Shown here: in pieces, positions 22,350 through 22,628 of the stretch
Layout: the number at the start of each line of letters is the position of its first letter
Numbering within the stretch: the stretch's first letter is position 1
DNA from: DATKHR01 sp035510155
GTDB lineage: Bacteria; Acidobacteriota; Vicinamibacteria; Vicinamibacterales; CAVVIG01
DNA length: 22,628 nt
Direction of reading: 5' to 3'
Assembly (NCBI GenBank): GCA_035510155.1
Contig: DATKHR010000297.1
Location: 1 to 22,628, forward strand
Program-made: the position numbers and the translations under genes
Notes under the pieces: model-generated
Database searches by the model: none
Told to the model about the DNA's origin: nothing
Seen by the model: only the letters and a program-made list of their open reading frames with translations

Positions 22350-22628
22350 CTTCACTCTTGTTACTACGCCCTGAGCGGCCGGATTCATCTGGCCCGTTCC
22401 CACGGGCCCCGGGGATCTCTTGCCCCGGGAGGGGCGCGGGCGTATGAGACCCGCGCGCGTCCGTGCCTGCCTCAGAAGCGATCGAATCTCCGGCCGATCC
22501 AGCTCGGACAGCTTTTTTACCGAGATGTGACGCATGGCCTTGCCGCTGCCTTGCAGCACGCCCCTCTTGTCCGTCAGGTCTGCACCGTGCATGAAGCCCA
22601 GATTCACGTGACGGGTATAGACCACGAC
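22341..22628 (-). CDS. DUF1801/YdhG-like protein, C-terminal part (cut by window edge)
   Basis: The frame is open to the right edge and begins VVVYTRHVNLGFMHGADLTDK, then GSGKAMRHISVKKLSELDRPEIRSLLRQA. This matches the C-terminal half of the DUF1801/YdhG-like fold, where the conserved GFxHG..L......L.G.GK.mRh block lies. No enzymatic function is known to me for this family. The last 35 residues (RPRPSRGKRSPGPVGTGQMN and on) are a basic, proline-rich tail that looks disordered and is encoded by DNA with two strong inverted repeats (22391-22408 and 22408-22429). The N-terminal half is outside the window. Confidence 0.75.
   Translation of the reverse strand, partial: VVVYTRHVNLGFMHGADLTDKRGVLQGSGKAMRHISVKKLSELDRPEIRSLLRQARTRAGLIRPRPSRGKRSPGPVGTGQMNPAAQGVVTRVKVR

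Noticed and set aside
1..22628. CRISPR array, tRNA, insertion sequence or phage genes
   Set aside because: No spaced direct repeats of CRISPR length, no cloverleaf pattern noticed, and no transposase, integrase or phage-like protein in any frame.

Overview
The window looks like chromosomal DNA of a GC-rich soil acidobacterium, probably of the Vicinamibacteria type. This is inferred from gene content, not from a marker gene. Two MacB/FtsX-type permeases of the ADOP class (acidobacterial duplicated orphan permease) lie back to back. Around them are secreted proteins of types I associate with soil acidobacteria, a truncated quinoprotein and a B3-like metallo-hydrolase. I found no tRNA, rRNA, CRISPR array, transposase, integrase or phage gene.

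Layout. Positions 1-126 (minus) hold the start of an exported single-heme cytochrome-like gene cut by the window edge; a gene-free 315 bp follows. On the plus strand come a membrane-fusion (HlyD/MacA-type) adaptor with a one-base frameshift near 709, an exported protein of unknown function with one CxxCH motif, and an exported metallo-beta-lactamase-fold hydrolase. A minus-strand ABC-2 exporter pair (4217-5915) is followed by a plus-strand secreted protein of unknown function (6074-6985).

From 17202 down to 7035 seven minus-strand genes run head to tail with very short gaps or overlaps: ADOP permease, GT-C-like membrane protein fused to a DUF3108 domain, secreted beta-helix protein, ECF sigma factor, zinc-finger anti-sigma factor with a large external domain, ABC ATPase and ABC permease. 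The last four are tightly coupled (8-nt gap, then TAATG and TGATG junctions) and look like one regulatory and export unit. Divergently, starting at 17284, lie a second ADOP permease, a remnant of a PQQ-type quinoprotein that overlaps it by 4 bp, and an isoprenylcysteine-methyltransferase-like membrane protein.

The right end has a two-gene nucleotidyltransferase/partner module (20865-21693, minus) with a 17-bp palindrome just upstream of its start, a DinB-like protein lacking one expected metal-ligand histidine, and the C-terminal part of a DUF1801-type protein cut by the window edge.

The most unusual items are the GT-C/DUF3108 fusion, short arrays with a 7-bp period (or 21 bp) that fall in membrane-protein loops, a signal-peptide region and an intergenic gap, the sigma/anti-sigma/ABC operon, the quinoprotein remnant, and the palindrome-preceded nucleotidyltransferase pair. 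No single locus can be shown from sequence alone to be a new system.
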